This document shows, in pieces, positions 47,444-56,704 of a stretch of DNA of 64,000 nucleotides (position 1 is its first letter; every line of letters begins with the position of its first letter). The notes under the pieces are model-generated. The model was not told where the DNA came from. It was given only the letters and a program-made list of their open reading frames with translations, and ran no database searches. A program made the translations under genes and the position numbers. The stretch comes from Enterobacter asburiae (GTDB taxonomy: Bacteria; Pseudomonadota; Gammaproteobacteria; Enterobacterales; Enterobacteriaceae): assembly GCF_007035645.1 (NCBI RefSeq), contig NZ_AP019632.1, forward strand, positions 1,240,001 through 1,304,000. The letters run 5' to 3'.

Positions 47444-48712
47444 ATGGAAAATAAAAGCATTCCCCAAGCCACGTCGCCCCTGGCCGCGTGGCTTTCTTAT
47501 CTGGAAAACCTGCACAGTAAAACCATCGATATGGGGCTTGAGCGCGTAAGCCAGGTCGCCGCGCGTCTTGATGTGCTCAAACCGGCACCTTTCGTGTTCA
47601 CCGTCGCGGGCACCAACGGTAAAGGCACTACCTGCCGCACGCTGGAATCTGTCCTGATGGCCGCAGGTTACAAAGTTGGCGTGTACAGCTCTCCACACCT
47701 GGTCCGCTACACCGAGCGCGTTCGCGTGCAGAACAGCGAGCTGCCGGAATCGGCGCATACGGCGTCGTTCGCGGAAATTGAAGCCGCACGCGGTGAGATC
47801 TCATTAACCTATTTTGAATACGGTACCCTGTCGGCGCTGTGGCTGTTCAAACAGGCGCAGCTGGATGTCGTGATCCTTGAGGTCGGCCTCGGCGGACGTC
47901 TTGATGCCACCAATATGGTGAGTGCGGACGTGGCGGTGGTCACCAGCATCGCGCTGGACCATATCGACTGGCTGGGACCGGATCGTGAAAGCATTGGCCG
48001 CGAGAAGGCCGGTATTTTCCGGGCGAATAAACCCGCCGTGGTCGGCGAGCCGGACATGCCGCACACCATTGCTGACGTGGCAAATGAGAAGGGCGCGCGT
48101 CTGCTGCGCCGCGGCGTTGACTGGCAGTATGAGGTTCAGAATAACGGCTGGCGCTTTAGCGATGCGCAGGGCGCGCTGGACAATCTGCCGCTGCCGCAGG
48201 TGCCGCAGCCGAACGCGGCAACCGCGCTGGCGGCACTGCGCGCCAGCGGCCTCGTGGTCAGCGAGCAGGCAATTCGTGACGGTATTCAGAGCGCAATTCT
48301 GCCCGGGCGTTTCCAGATTGTCAGCGAGTCACCGCGCCTGATTCTGGACGTGGCGCATAACCCGCATGCGGCGGCGTATCTCGCGGGACGTCTCAAATCG
48401 TTACCAAAAACCGGGCGCGTGCTGGCGGTTATCGGTATGCTTCATGATAAAGATATCGGCGGGACGCTGGCCTGCATGGAGAGTGTGGTCGATAGCTGGT
48501 ATTGTGCTCCACTGGAGGGGCCGCGCGGCGCGACGGCTGAGCAGCTGATGGAACATCTCGGCAAAGGCGCAATCTATAGTAGCGTGGCTCAGGCCTGGCA
48601 TGCCGCGATGGCGGATGCTAAACCAGAAGATACCGTGCTGGTGTGTGGTTCATTCCACACGGTGGCACATGTCATGGAAGTGATGGACGCGGGGAGAACC
48701 GGTGGCGAGTAA
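47444..48712 (+). CDS. folC: Dihydrofolate synthase / folylpolyglutamate synthase FolC
   Basis: 422 aa. Mur-ligase-type ATP-binding motif VAGTNGKGTTCRTLES and the second signature VGLGGRLDATNMV are diagnostic. It attaches glutamate to dihydropteroate and extends polyglutamate tails on folates. The gene ends with an 11-base overlap with dedD. Confidence 0.96.
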   Translation: MENKSIPQATSPLAAWLSYLENLHSKTIDMGLERVSQVAARLDVLKPAPFVFTVAGTNGKGTTCRTLESVLMAAGYKVGVYSSPHLVRYTERVRVQNSELPESAHTASFAEIEAARGEISLTYFEYGTLSALWLFKQAQLDVVILEVGLGGRLDATNMVSADVAVVTSIALDHIDWLGPDRESIGREKAGIFRANKPAVVGEPDMPHTIADVANEKGARLLRRGVDWQYEVQNNGWRFSDAQGALDNLPLPQVPQPNAATALAALRASGLVVSEQAIRDGIQSAILPGRFQIVSESPRLILDVAHNPHAAAYLAGRLKSLPKTGRVLAVIGMLHDKDIGGTLACMESVVDSWYCAPLEGPRGATAEQLMEHLGKGAIYSSVAQAWHAAMADAKPEDTVLVCGSFHTVAHVMEVMDAGRTGGE

Positions 48713-49388
48713 GTTTCAGAACCGTTTAACAGGAACCATTGTGCTGGTCGCGCTCGGGGTGATTATTCTCCCGGGTCTGCTCGACGGGCAGAAAAAGCAT
48801 TATCAGGACGAGTTTGCCGCTATTCCGCTGGTGCCGAAACCGGGTGACCGCGATGAGCCGGATATGCTGCCAGCGGCGACGCAGGCGCTGCCTGCTCAGC
48901 CGCCGGAAGGCGCGGCGGAAGAGGTGCGTGCAGGCGATGCCGCCGCACCGTCGCTCGATCCGTCTCGTCTGGCGGCAGCGAGCAGCAGCGATATCGATCC
49001 GGTGCCGGTAGAGCAGCCTAAACCCGTTGAAAAACCGAAGCCGGTTGAGAAGCCGCAGCCGAAACCGCAGCGGGATAAAGCCGCAGAGCAGCTGGCTGCC
49101 GCATCAGAAACCCCACCGCCGGCAAAACAAGACGCTGCACCGACCGGAAAAGCGTACGTTGTGCAGCTCGGCGCGCTGAAAAACGCCGACAAAGTTAACG
49201 AGGTCGTGAGCAAACTGCGCAGTGCGGGATATCGTGTTTACACTTCACCTTCCACGCCGGTGCAGGGTAAAATTACCCGTATCCTCGTGGGGCCAGAAGC
49301 GTCCAAAGATAAGCTTAAAGGTTCGCTCGGCGAGCTGAAGCAGATCTCCGGCCTGAGCGGTGTGGTGATGGGCTACAGCGCGAACTGA
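48702..49388 (+). CDS. dedD: Cell-division SPOR-domain protein DedD
   Basis: 228 aa. GTG start at 48702 (MASKFQNRLTG) 11 bases inside folC. One N-terminal transmembrane segment (TIVLVALGVIILPGLL), a Pro/Lys/Glu-rich linker with KPVEKPKPVEKPQPKPQ repeats, and a C-terminal SPOR domain (about 150-226; YVVQLGALKNADKVNEVV) that binds denuded septal peptidoglycan. It supports constriction along with FtsN. Confidence 0.94.
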   Translation: MASKFQNRLTGTIVLVALGVIILPGLLDGQKKHYQDEFAAIPLVPKPGDRDEPDMLPAATQALPAQPPEGAAEEVRAGDAAAPSLDPSRLAAASSSDIDPVPVEQPKPVEKPKPVEKPQPKPQRDKAAEQLAAASETPPPAKQDAAPTGKAYVVQLGALKNADKVNEVVSKLRSAGYRVYTSPSTPVQGKITRILVGPEASKDKLKGSLGELKQISGLSGVVMGYSAN

Positions 49389-49419
49389 TAAGATCTTACC
49401 CAACCTCGGAGTGGTTTGC

Positions 49420-49455
49420 TCCCTCTCCCTTGAGGGAGAGGGCCGGGGTGAGGGG
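49420..49455. repeat. Palindromic intergenic repeat, copy 3
   Basis: CCCTCTCCCTTGAGGGAGAGGG with GCCGGGGTGAGGG flank, between dedD and cvpA. It is co-directional with both genes and may act as an mRNA 3' end. Confidence 0.8.
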
Positions 49456-49544
49456 GAGCAGACGTCCACAGAGACGTCAAATGGACCGTGGCGTTGAACA
49501 TTTTTTCAGCGCCTTTTTTATTTACGCGCGGGAAGGAAATCCCT

Positions 49545-49560
49545 ACGCAAACGTTTTCTT
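49545..49560 (+). promoter_or_regulatory. PurR box upstream of cvpA-purF
   Basis: ACGCAAACGTTTTCTT matches the PurR consensus ACGCAAACGTTTTCGT in 15 of 16 positions. It lies 57 bases before cvpA, as in the E. coli cvpA-purF operon, where PurR with hypoxanthine or guanine represses. Confidence 0.88.
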
Positions 49561-49616
49561 TTTCTGTTAGAATTCGCCCCGAACTGGATGACAGGGCGTT
49601 AAATCGTGGGACACAT

Positions 49617-50105
49617 ATGGTCTGGATTGATTACGCCATCATTGCGGTGATTGGTTTTTCCTGTCTGGTTAGCCTGATCCGTGGCTTTGTTCGTGAAGCG
49701 TTATCGCTGGTAACCTGGGGTTGTGCTTTCTTTGTTGCCAGTCATTACTACACTTACCTGTCTGTCTGGTTCACGGGCTTTGAAGATGAACTGGTCCGAA
49801 ACGGAATTGCCATCGCGGTGCTGTTTATCGCAACGCTGATTGTCGGCGCTATCGTGAATTACGTGATAGGTCAGCTGGTCGAGAAAACCGGTCTGTCAGG
49901 AACGGACAGGGTGCTCGGGATCTGTTTCGGGGCGTTACGAGGCGTGCTGATTGTGGCCGCGATCCTGTTCTTCCTGGATACCTTCACCGGGTTCTCCAAA
50001 AGCGAAGACTGGCAGAAATCGCAGCTCATTCCAGAGTTCAGCTTCATCATCAGATGGTTCTTTGACTATCTGCAAAGCTCGTCGAGTTTTTTGCCCAGGG
50101 CATAA
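49617..50105 (+). CDS. cvpA: Colicin V production membrane protein CvpA
   Basis: 162 aa, E. coli length, from the ATG at 49617 (MVWIDYAIIAVIG); a longer upstream reading crosses the PurR box. About four transmembrane segments, with LIRGFVREALSLVTWGCAFFVA typical of CvpA. Needed for colicin V export in the original work, and more recently linked to bile and envelope tolerance; the molecular role is not settled. Leads the cvpA-purF operon. Confidence 0.95.
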   Translation: MVWIDYAIIAVIGFSCLVSLIRGFVREALSLVTWGCAFFVASHYYTYLSVWFTGFEDELVRNGIAIAVLFIATLIVGAIVNYVIGQLVEKTGLSGTDRVLGICFGALRGVLIVAAILFFLDTFTGFSKSEDWQKSQLIPEFSFIIRWFFDYLQSSSSFLPRA

Positions 50106-50138
50106 ACCCTGAGATGTGGCTTAACGAGGAAAAGACGA

Positions 50139-51656
50139 ATGTGCGGTATTGTCGGTATCGCCGGTTTCATGCCGGTAAACCAGTCGATTTATGACGCGTT
50201 AACGGTGCTTCAGCACCGTGGGCAGGATGCTGCGGGTATCATCACCATTGATGCAAACAACTGCTTCCGTTTACGCAAGGCGAATGGCCTGGTAAACGAT
50301 GTGTTTGAAGCCCGCCATATGCAGCGTCTGCAAGGTAATATGGGGATCGGTCACGTTCGTTATCCTACTGCTGGCAGTTCCAGCGCCTCTGAGGCACAGC
50401 CTTTCTACGTCAACTCACCGTATGGCATCACCCTTGCTCATAACGGCAACCTGACCAACGCGCATGAGCTGCGTAAAAAGCTGTTCGAAGAGAAACGTCG
50501 CCACATTAACACCACCTCTGATTCTGAAATTCTGCTCAATGTGTTCGCCAGCGAGCTGGATAACTTCCGTCACTACCCGCTGGAAGCAGACAACATCTTT
50601 GCTGCGATTGCCGCGACCAACCGCCAGATCCGCGGCGCGTACGCCTGCGTAGCGATGATCATTGGTCACGGCATGGTTGCCTTCCGCGATCCAAACGGCA
50701 TTCGTCCCCTGGTGCTCGGCAAGCGCGACCTTGGCGATGGCCGTACCGAATATATGGTTGCCTCTGAGAGCGTGGCGCTGGATACCCTGGGCTTTGAGTT
50801 CCTGCGCGACGTTGCGCCGGGCGAAGCGGTTTATATCACCGAGAAGGGCCAGCTGTTTACCCGCCAGTGTGCCGATAACCCGGTCAGCAACCCGTGCCTG
50901 TTTGAATACGTTTACTTTGCCCGCCCGGATTCCTTCATCGACAAGATTTCCGTCTACAGCGCGCGCGTCAACATGGGCACCAAGCTGGGCGAGAAGATTG
51001 CCCGCGAGTGGGACGATCTCGACATCGATGTGGTTATTCCTATTCCGGAAACCTCCTGCGATATCGCGCTGGAGATCGCCCGCATTCTGGACAAGCCATA
51101 CCGTCAGGGCTTCGTGAAGAACCGCTACGTTGGCCGCACCTTTATCATGCCGGGCCAGCACCTGCGCCGTAAGTCCGTGCGCCGCAAGCTGAACGCCAAC
51201 CGCGCGGAATTCCGCGACAAGAACGTGCTGCTGGTGGATGACTCCATCGTTCGCGGCACCACCTCTGAGCAGATTATCGAGATGGCGCGCGAAGCGGGTG
51301 CGAAGAAAGTTTACCTGGCTTCTGCCGCGCCGGAGATTCGCTTCCCGAACGTGTACGGCATCGATATGCCAACCGCCAACGAGCTGATCGCTCACGGCCG
51401 TGAAGTGGATGAAATTCGCCAGATCATCGGTGCCGACGGCCTGATTTTCCAGGATCTAAACGATCTCATCGACGCGGTGCGTGCCGAGAACCCGGAAATC
51501 CAGCAGTTTGAATGTTCCGTGTTCAACGGTATTTACGTGACCAAAGACGTTGACCAGCAGTACCTCGACTATCTTGATTCTCTGCGCAACGACGATGCGA
51601 AAGCCGTTCAGATGCAGAACGATCTTGAAAGCTTAGAGATGCACAACGAAGGTTGA
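50139..51656 (+). CDS. purF: Amidophosphoribosyltransferase PurF
   Basis: 505 aa. MCGIVGIAG gives the N-terminal nucleophile Cys once Met is removed; QHRGQDAAG and [11 protein letters not shown] belong to the glutamine amidotransferase domain, and [17 protein letters not shown] is the phosphoribosyl-pyrophosphate binding loop. It makes 5-phosphoribosylamine, the first committed step of purine synthesis, and is feedback-inhibited by AMP and GMP. Its transcription would be under the PurR box before cvpA. Confidence 0.97.
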   Translation: MCGIVGIAGFMPVNQSIYDALTVLQHRGQDAAGIITIDANNCFRLRKANGLVNDVFEARHMQRLQGNMGIGHVRYPTAGSSSASEAQPFYVNSPYGITLAHNGNLTNAHELRKKLFEEKRRHINTTSDSEILLNVFASELDNFRHYPLEADNIFAAIAATNRQIRGAYACVAMIIGHGMVAFRDPNGIRPLVLGKRDLGDGRTEYMVASESVALDTLGFEFLRDVAPGEAVYITEKGQLFTRQCADNPVSNPCLFEYVYFARPDSFIDKISVYSARVNMGTKLGEKIAREWDDLDIDVVIPIPETSCDIALEIARILDKPYRQGFVKNRYVGRTFIMPGQHLRRKSVRRKLNANRAEFRDKNVLLVDDSIVRGTTSEQIIEMAREAGAKKVYLASAAPEIRFPNVYGIDMPTANELIAHGREVDEIRQIIGADGLIFQDLNDLIDAVRAENPEIQQFECSVFNGIYVTKDVDQQYLDYLDSLRNDDAKAVQMQNDLESLEMHNEG

Positions 51657-51664
51657 TGCTCCGG

Positions 51665-51690
51665 CAGGTGAGGGCGAATGCCCTCACTTG
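51665..51690 (+). terminator. Hairpin after purF
   Basis: AGGTGAGGGC GAAT GCCCTCACTT forms a 10-base-pair stem just after the purF stop. It has no T-run, so it may protect the 3' end or slow polymerase rather than terminate fully before ubiX. Confidence 0.5.
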
Positions 51691-51745
51691 CAACTCCCCG
51701 CAAAATCCTGCACAGTCTGCCCTGAAATCAGTAAGGGCGAAAATC

Positions 51746-52315
51746 ATGAAACGACTCATTGTTGGGCTCAGCGGCGCCAGCGGCGCGATTTACGGCGTAC
51801 GTCTGTTACAGGTTCTGCGTAACGTGGCGGAAGTCGAGACCCATCTGGTGATGAGCCAGGCGGCACGGCAGACCCTCTCTCTGGAAACCGATCTCTCCCT
51901 GCGCGATGTTCAGGCACTGGCGGACGTGGTTCACGATGCCCGTGATATCGCCGCCAGCATCTCCTCAGGCTCGTTTAAAACGGCCGGCATGGTTATCCTG
52001 CCCTGTTCGATTAAAACGCTCTCCGGCATTGTGAACAGCTATACCGACACCCTGGTGACGCGCGCGGCGGATGTGGTGCTGAAGGAGCGTCGTCCTCTGG
52101 TGCTCTGCGTGCGGGAAACGCCGCTGCATCTCGGCCATCTGCGTTTAATGACCCAGGCCGCCGAGCTTGGGGCCATCATCATGCCGCCGGTTCCGGCGTT
52201 TTATCATCGCCCGACCTCGCTGGACGACGTGATTAATCAGACCGTCAACCGCGTGCTGGATCAGTTTGACATCGACCTGCCTGAAGATCTCTTCACCCGC
52301 TGGCAAGGGGCCTGA
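51746..52315 (+). CDS. ubiX: Flavin prenyltransferase UbiX
   Basis: 189 aa from ATG at 51746 (MKRLIVGLSGASGAIYG), matching E. coli; an upstream reading starting at 51653 overlaps purF. VILPCSIKTLSGIVNSYTD and PAFYHRPTSLDDVINQTVNRVLDQF (in parts) are UbiX signatures. It prenylates FMN with dimethylallyl phosphate to make the cofactor used by the UbiD decarboxylase in ubiquinone synthesis. Confidence 0.95.
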   Translation: MKRLIVGLSGASGAIYGVRLLQVLRNVAEVETHLVMSQAARQTLSLETDLSLRDVQALADVVHDARDIAASISSGSFKTAGMVILPCSIKTLSGIVNSYTDTLVTRAADVVLKERRPLVLCVRETPLHLGHLRLMTQAAELGAIIMPPVPAFYHRPTSLDDVINQTVNRVLDQFDIDLPEDLFTRWQGA

Positions 52316-52348
52316 ATCTGTGCACAAACAGAGTGCATGAAAAGAGAC

Positions 52349-52370
52349 GTTGCCCTGTTTCAGGGCAATT
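52349..52370 (+). terminator. Hairpin after ubiX
   Basis: TTGCCCTG TTT CAGGGCAA followed by TTATGC, an 8-base-pair stem with a weak T tract about 35 bases after ubiX. Confidence 0.5.
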
Positions 52371-52523
52371 ATGCAACGGCGATCATATCCTCGACATTTA
52401 ATTCGTTTTTTCCCTTTTTCTCTTTCCGGTTCGTTCGGCAGACCTGCTATCTTTCACCATTAAGGCAATATCGCAACGTTTTATTAACATATTTAACGTC
52501 GAAGTTTTGACCAGACGGCAATG

Positions 52524-52540
52524 TGGCATAAGACCTGCAA
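52524..52540 (+). promoter_or_regulatory. Sigma-54-type promoter before argT
   Basis: TGGCATAAGACCTGCAA has the invariant GG (52525-52526) and GC (52537-52538) at exactly 10-base spacing, matching the -24/-12 consensus TGGCAC-N5-TTGCA apart from the CT before GC. argT is nitrogen-regulated through NtrC and RpoN in enterobacteria. The ATG is about 67 bases downstream. Confidence 0.72.
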
Positions 52541-52606
52541 GATGAAGCCTGCAACACAACACACAACACAATACATAATAAAATCACGGTACTTGAGGGT
52601 AAATGT

Positions 52607-53389
52607 ATGAAGAAGACGGTTCTGGCTCTGTCTTTGCTCGTGGGGTTAAGTGCGGCAGCAGGTAGCTACGCAGCGCTTCCACAGACGGTTCGTATCGGTA
52701 CAGACGCAACCTACGCGCCATTCTCTTCCAAGGATGCGAAAGGCGATTTCGTGGGGTTTGATATCGATCTGGGAAATGAAATGTGCAAACGCATTGCGGT
52801 GAAATGCACATGGGTGGGCAGCGACTTTGACGCGTTAATCCCGTCGCTGAAAGCCAAGAAAATCGACGCCATTATCTCTTCTCTTTCCATCACCGAAAAA
52901 CGCCAGCAGGAGATTGCCTTCTCTGACAAGCTCTACGCTGCGGATTCTCGCCTGATTGCGCCGAAAGGCTCCCCGATTAAGCCAACCATCGACTCGCTGA
53001 AAGGCAAGCATGTTGGCGTGCTTCAGGGGTCGACGCAGGAAGGTTATGCCAACGCGACCTGGCGTGAGAAGGGCGTAGACGTGGTGGCTTACCAGAACCA
53101 GGATCTGATTTACTCTGACCTGGCCGCAGGCCGTCTGGATGCGGCATTCCAGGATGAAGTCGCCGCGAGCGAAGGCTTCCTGAAACAGCCTGCGGGTAAA
53201 GACTATGCGTTTGCGGGCCCGTCGGTAAAAGACAAAAAATACTTTGGTGACGGCACCGGTATTGGCCTGCGTAAGGATGATACCGAGCTGAAAGCCGCCT
53301 TCGACAAAGCCTTTGCAGAGCTGCGTAAAGACGGTACTTACGACAAACTGGCGAAGAAATACTTCGACTTCAATGTATACGGTGAATAA
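52607..53389 (+). CDS. argT: Lysine/arginine/ornithine-binding periplasmic protein ArgT
   Basis: 260 aa with signal peptide [22 protein letters not shown]. Solute-binding family 3: [52 protein letters not shown] and [12 protein letters not shown]. It delivers Lys, Arg and Ornithine to the HisQMP transporter. Paralogous to hisJ immediately downstream. Start has GAGGG at suitable spacing. Confidence 0.95.
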   Translation: MKKTVLALSLLVGLSAAAGSYAALPQTVRIGTDATYAPFSSKDAKGDFVGFDIDLGNEMCKRIAVKCTWVGSDFDALIPSLKAKKIDAIISSLSITEKRQQEIAFSDKLYAADSRLIAPKGSPIKPTIDSLKGKHVGVLQGSTQEGYANATWREKGVDVVAYQNQDLIYSDLAAGRLDAAFQDEVAASEGFLKQPAGKDYAFAGPSVKDKKYFGDGTGIGLRKDDTELKAAFDKAFAELRKDGTYDKLAKKYFDFNVYGE

Positions 53390-53400
53390 TGCCTGACGCT

Positions 53401-53421
53401 AACGCACCGCAAAGGTGCGTT
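53401..53421 (+). repeat. Hairpin 1 between argT and hisJ
   Basis: AACGCACC GCAAA GGTGCGTT, a perfect 8-base-pair inverted repeat 11 bases after the argT stop, without a T-run. It may stabilise argT mRNA or act with hairpin 2 to separate expression of argT from hisJ. Confidence 0.6.
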
Positions 53422-53436
53422 GCGGGAGCGGTTGAC

Positions 53437-53467
53437 CCAATGCGGTGCATTTGTTGCACCGTATTGG
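53437..53467 (+). repeat. Hairpin 2 between argT and hisJ
   Basis: CCAATGCGGTGCA and TGCACCGTATTGG pair over 13 positions with one G-T, around a 5-base loop. It is a strong structure without a T-run. Confidence 0.65.
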
Positions 53468-53615
53468 ATCGCTTTGTGCATACTTACGCATTTATAATGC
53501 AAAAATTCCCGCCTTAAGGGCATTAGTCTTTGCCTGAAAGAGGGGATTAATGGCACATTAGCACCACCCCGTCGTCGTAAAAATCCCGTATGAAGACAGT
53601 TTGTTGAGGACAAAT

Positions 53616-54398
53616 ATGAAAAAACTCGTGTTGTCACTATCTCTGGTGCTGGCCTTTTCCAGCGCCACCGCGGCATTCGCAGCCATTCCGCAGAAAATTC
53701 GGATTGGTACCGATCCAACCTATGCGCCGTTCGAATCGAAGAATTCAAAGGGTGAACTGGTCGGTTTTGACATCGATCTGGCCAATGAGCTGTGCAAACG
53801 CATCAAAGCACAGTGTACCTACGTTGAGAACCCGCTGGATGCGCTGATCCCGTCCCTGAAAGCGAAAAAAATCGACGTAATCATGTCCTCGCTCTCCATC
53901 ACCGAAAAACGCCAGCAGGAGATTGCCTTCACCGACAAACTCTACGCGGCCGATTCTCGTCTGGTGGTGGCTAAAGCTTCTGACATTCAGCCAACGCTGG
54001 AGTCCCTGAAAGGCAAACGCGTCGGCGTGCTGCAGGGCACCACGCAGGAAACTTACGGCAACGAACACTGGGCGCCGAAGGGGATTGAAATCGTCTCCTA
54101 TCAGGGCCAGGAAAATATCTACGCAGACCTGACGGCAGGCCGAATTGATGCGGCATTCCAGGATGAAGTCGCGGCAAGCGAAGGCTTCCTGAAAACGCCG
54201 GTGGGTAAAGATTACAAGTTTGGCGGCCCGTCCATTAAGGACGTGAAGTTGTTTGGTGTGGGCACCGGCATGGGCCTGCGCAAAGAAGACAATGAGCTGC
54301 GTGAGGCGCTGAACAAAGCGTTTGCTGAAATGCGCGCTGACGGCACCTACGACAAGCTGGCGAAAAAGTATTTTGATTTTAATGTTTACGGCGGCTAA
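53616..54398 (+). CDS. hisJ: Histidine-binding periplasmic protein HisJ
   Basis: 260 aa from ATG at 53616 (GTTGAGGACA upstream; an ATG-free earlier reading adds 5 residues without support). Signal peptide ends ATAAFA, and the mature part begins [21 protein letters not shown]. Binds L-histidine for HisQMP. About 70 percent identical by eye to ArgT, reflecting tandem duplication shared across enterobacteria. Confidence 0.95.
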   Translation: MKKLVLSLSLVLAFSSATAAFAAIPQKIRIGTDPTYAPFESKNSKGELVGFDIDLANELCKRIKAQCTYVENPLDALIPSLKAKKIDVIMSSLSITEKRQQEIAFTDKLYAADSRLVVAKASDIQPTLESLKGKRVGVLQGTTQETYGNEHWAPKGIEIVSYQGQENIYADLTAGRIDAAFQDEVAASEGFLKTPVGKDYKFGGPSIKDVKLFGVGTGMGLRKEDNELREALNKAFAEMRADGTYDKLAKKYFDFNVYGG

Positions 54399-54421
54399 TC
54401 GCCCCGTCAAATAACGTGCGG

Positions 54422-54442
54422 CCCCTCCCGGTGCGGGAGGGG
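54422..54442 (+). repeat. Hairpin between hisJ and hisQ
   Basis: CCCCTCCC GGTGC GGGAGGGG, an 8-base-pair GC-rich stem in the hisJ-hisQ gap followed by AAAAG. It has no T-run. In this operon type an intergenic structure lets the binding protein be made in excess over the membrane subunits; that role here is inference. Confidence 0.6.
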
Positions 54443-54486
54443 AAAAGACACGGTTCCACCACTCACGATACGACAGGGCTCGCGGT

Positions 54487-55173
54487 ATGCTGTACGGATT
54501 TTCTGGCGTTATTTTACAGGGCGCGCTTGTCACCCTTGAGCTGGCTATCAGCTCCGTGGTGCTGGCGGTGCTGATAGGTCTGGCAGGCGCAGGGGCGAAG
54601 CTTTCGGCTAACAAACCGCTGGCGCTTATTTTTGAAGGCTACACCACGCTTATTCGCGGCGTTCCCGATCTGGTGCTGATGCTGCTGATCTTTTACGGTC
54701 TGCAGATTGCGTTGAACAGCGTAACGGACGCGATGGGCATGGGACAAATTGATATCGACCCGATGGTGGCCGGTATTATTACCCTCGGTTTTATCTACGG
54801 TGCCTACTTCACCGAAACCTTCCGCGGTGCCTACATGGCCGTTCCGAAAGGCCACATTGAGGCGGCAACCGCATTTGGTTTTACCTCTTCACAAACGTTT
54901 CGTCGGATTATGTTCCCGGCCATGATGCGCTATGCGCTGCCGGGCATCGGCAACAACTGGCAGGTTATCCTCAAAGCTACAGCGCTGGTCTCGCTGCTCG
55001 GTCTGGAAGACGTCGTGAAAGCGACTCAGCTGGCGGGCAAGAGCACCTGGGAGCCGTTCTACTTTGCGGTGGTCTGTGGCGTGATTTATCTGGTCTTTAC
55101 GACCGCCTCCAATGGTGTGCTGCTTCTGCTCGAGCGTCGCTACTCCGTGGGTGTGAAGAGGGCTGACCTGTGA
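54487..55173 (+). CDS. hisQ: Histidine/LAO ABC transporter permease HisQ
   Basis: 228 aa with about five transmembrane segments. Begins MLYGFSGVILQGALVTLELAISS; the EAA loop is seen as GHIEAATAFGFTSSQTFRRIMFPAMMRYALP. It pairs with HisM to form the membrane channel used by HisJ and ArgT. It overlaps hisM by 4 bases. Confidence 0.95.
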   Translation: MLYGFSGVILQGALVTLELAISSVVLAVLIGLAGAGAKLSANKPLALIFEGYTTLIRGVPDLVLMLLIFYGLQIALNSVTDAMGMGQIDIDPMVAGIITLGFIYGAYFTETFRGAYMAVPKGHIEAATAFGFTSSQTFRRIMFPAMMRYALPGIGNNWQVILKATALVSLLGLEDVVKATQLAGKSTWEPFYFAVVCGVIYLVFTTASNGVLLLLERRYSVGVKRADL

Positions 55174-55886
55174 TTGAGATTATTCAGGAATACTGGAAAT
55201 CGCTGCTGTGGACGGATGGCTACCGCTTTACCGGCGTGGCGATTACGCTCTGGCTGCTGATCTCCTCCGTGGTGATGGGCGGCATTCTGGCGGTGTTTCT
55301 TGCCATTGGCCGCGTGTCGAACAATAAATTTATCCAGTTCCCGATCTGGCTGTTTACCTACGTGTTTCGCGGTACGCCGCTGTACGTGCAGCTGCTGGTG
55401 TTCTATTCGGGGATGTATACGCTTGAGATCGTAAAAGGCACTGAGATGCTGAATGCGTTCTTCCGCAGCGGTCTGAACTGTACGGTGCTGGCGTTGACGC
55501 TCAACACCTGCGCCTACACCACCGAGATTTTCGCCGGGGCAATTCGCTCTGTCCCTTACGGTGAGATTGAAGCGGCGCGCGCGTACGGCTTTTCCTCAGT
55601 GAAACTTTATCGCTGCATTATTCTGCCGTCGGCACTGCGTATCGCGTTACCGGCGTACAGTAACGAAGTGATTTTGATGCTGCACTCCACCGCGCTCGCC
55701 TTTACCGCGACGGTGCCGGATCTGCTCAAAATCGCGCGCGATATTAACTCCGCGACCTATCAGCCGTTTACCGCGTTTGGCATTGCGGCGGTGCTCTATT
55801 TAATTATCTCTTATGTTCTGATTAGCCTGTTCCGTAAGGCTGAAAAACGCTGGTTGCAGCATATAAAACCTTCTTCGACGCACTGA
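55170..55886 (+). CDS. hisM: Histidine/LAO ABC transporter permease HisM
   Basis: 238 aa with a GTG start at 55170 in a GTGA overlap with the hisQ stop. N-terminus [22 protein letters not shown] matches E. coli, and the EAA loop is [31 protein letters not shown]. Membrane partner of HisQ. Confidence 0.95.
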   Translation: MIEIIQEYWKSLLWTDGYRFTGVAITLWLLISSVVMGGILAVFLAIGRVSNNKFIQFPIWLFTYVFRGTPLYVQLLVFYSGMYTLEIVKGTEMLNAFFRSGLNCTVLALTLNTCAYTTEIFAGAIRSVPYGEIEAARAYGFSSVKLYRCIILPSALRIALPAYSNEVILMLHSTALAFTATVPDLLKIARDINSATYQPFTAFGIAAVLYLIISYVLISLFRKAEKRWLQHIKPSSTH

Positions 55887-55891
55887 GAAAG

Positions 55892-56668
55892 ATGATGGCT
55901 GAGAACAAATTAAACGTTATTGATTTGCACAAACGCTACGGCGAACATGAAGTGCTGAAAGGGGTGTCGCTGCAGGCGAATGCGGGCGACGTGATCAGTA
56001 TTATCGGCTCATCCGGCTCGGGTAAAAGTACCTTCCTGCGCTGCATTAACTTCCTCGAAAAACCGAGCGAAGGCTCGATTGTGGTGAGCGGGCAGAATAT
56101 TAACCTGGTCCGTGATAAAGACGGCCAGCTGAAGGTCGCGGATAAGCACCAGCTGCGACTGCTGCGTACGCGCCTGACGATGGTGTTCCAGCACTTCAAC
56201 CTCTGGAGCCACATGACGGTGCTGGAGAACGTGATGGAAGCACCGATTCAGGTGCTGGGCCTGAGCAAGCAGGAAGCCCGCGAGCGCGCGGTGAAATACC
56301 TGGCGAAAGTGGGTATCGACGAGCGCCAGCAGATGAAATACCCGGTGCATCTCTCCGGCGGTCAGCAGCAGCGCGTCTCCATCGCCCGCGCGCTGGCGAT
56401 GGAACCGGAGGTGCTGCTGTTCGACGAACCGACCTCCGCGCTGGACCCGGAACTCGTTGGCGAAGTGCTGCGCATCATGCAGAAGCTGGCCGAAGAGGGC
56501 AAAACGATGGTGGTGGTGACGCACGAGATGGGCTTCGCCCGTAACGTCTCGAACCACGTTATCTTCCTGCATCAGGGGAAAATTGAAGAGCAGGGCCACC
56601 CGGACGAGGTGCTGGCGAACCCGCAAAGCCCGCGCCTGCAGCAGTTCCTGAAAGGGTCGTTGAAGTAG
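55892..56668 (+). CDS. hisP: Histidine/LAO ABC transporter ATPase HisP
   Basis: 258 aa. Walker [10 protein letters not shown], signature LSGGQQQR, Walker [13 protein letters not shown] and the switch His in [10 protein letters not shown]. It powers import through HisQM. Starts 6 bases after hisM and ends just before a palindromic repeat. Confidence 0.97.
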   Translation: MMAENKLNVIDLHKRYGEHEVLKGVSLQANAGDVISIIGSSGSGKSTFLRCINFLEKPSEGSIVVSGQNINLVRDKDGQLKVADKHQLRLLRTRLTMVFQHFNLWSHMTVLENVMEAPIQVLGLSKQEARERAVKYLAKVGIDERQQMKYPVHLSGGQQQRVSIARALAMEPEVLLFDEPTSALDPELVGEVLRIMQKLAEEGKTMVVVTHEMGFARNVSNHVIFLHQGKIEEQGHPDEVLANPQSPRLQQFLKGSLK

Positions 56669-56680
56669 GTTTTGCCTTTC

Positions 56681-56703
56681 CCCCTCTCCCTGTGGGAGAG
56701 GGC
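56681..56703. repeat. Palindromic intergenic repeat, copy 4
   Basis: CCCCTCTCCCTGTGGGAGAGGG, the shortest of the four copies, lacking the GGGGTGAGGG flank. It lies between convergent hisP and the GNAT gene. Confidence 0.75.
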
Positions 56704-56704
56704 A

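Noticed and set aside
50415-51395. 326-aa antisense ORF opposite purF
   Set aside because: Shadow of purF; no start signal or domain.
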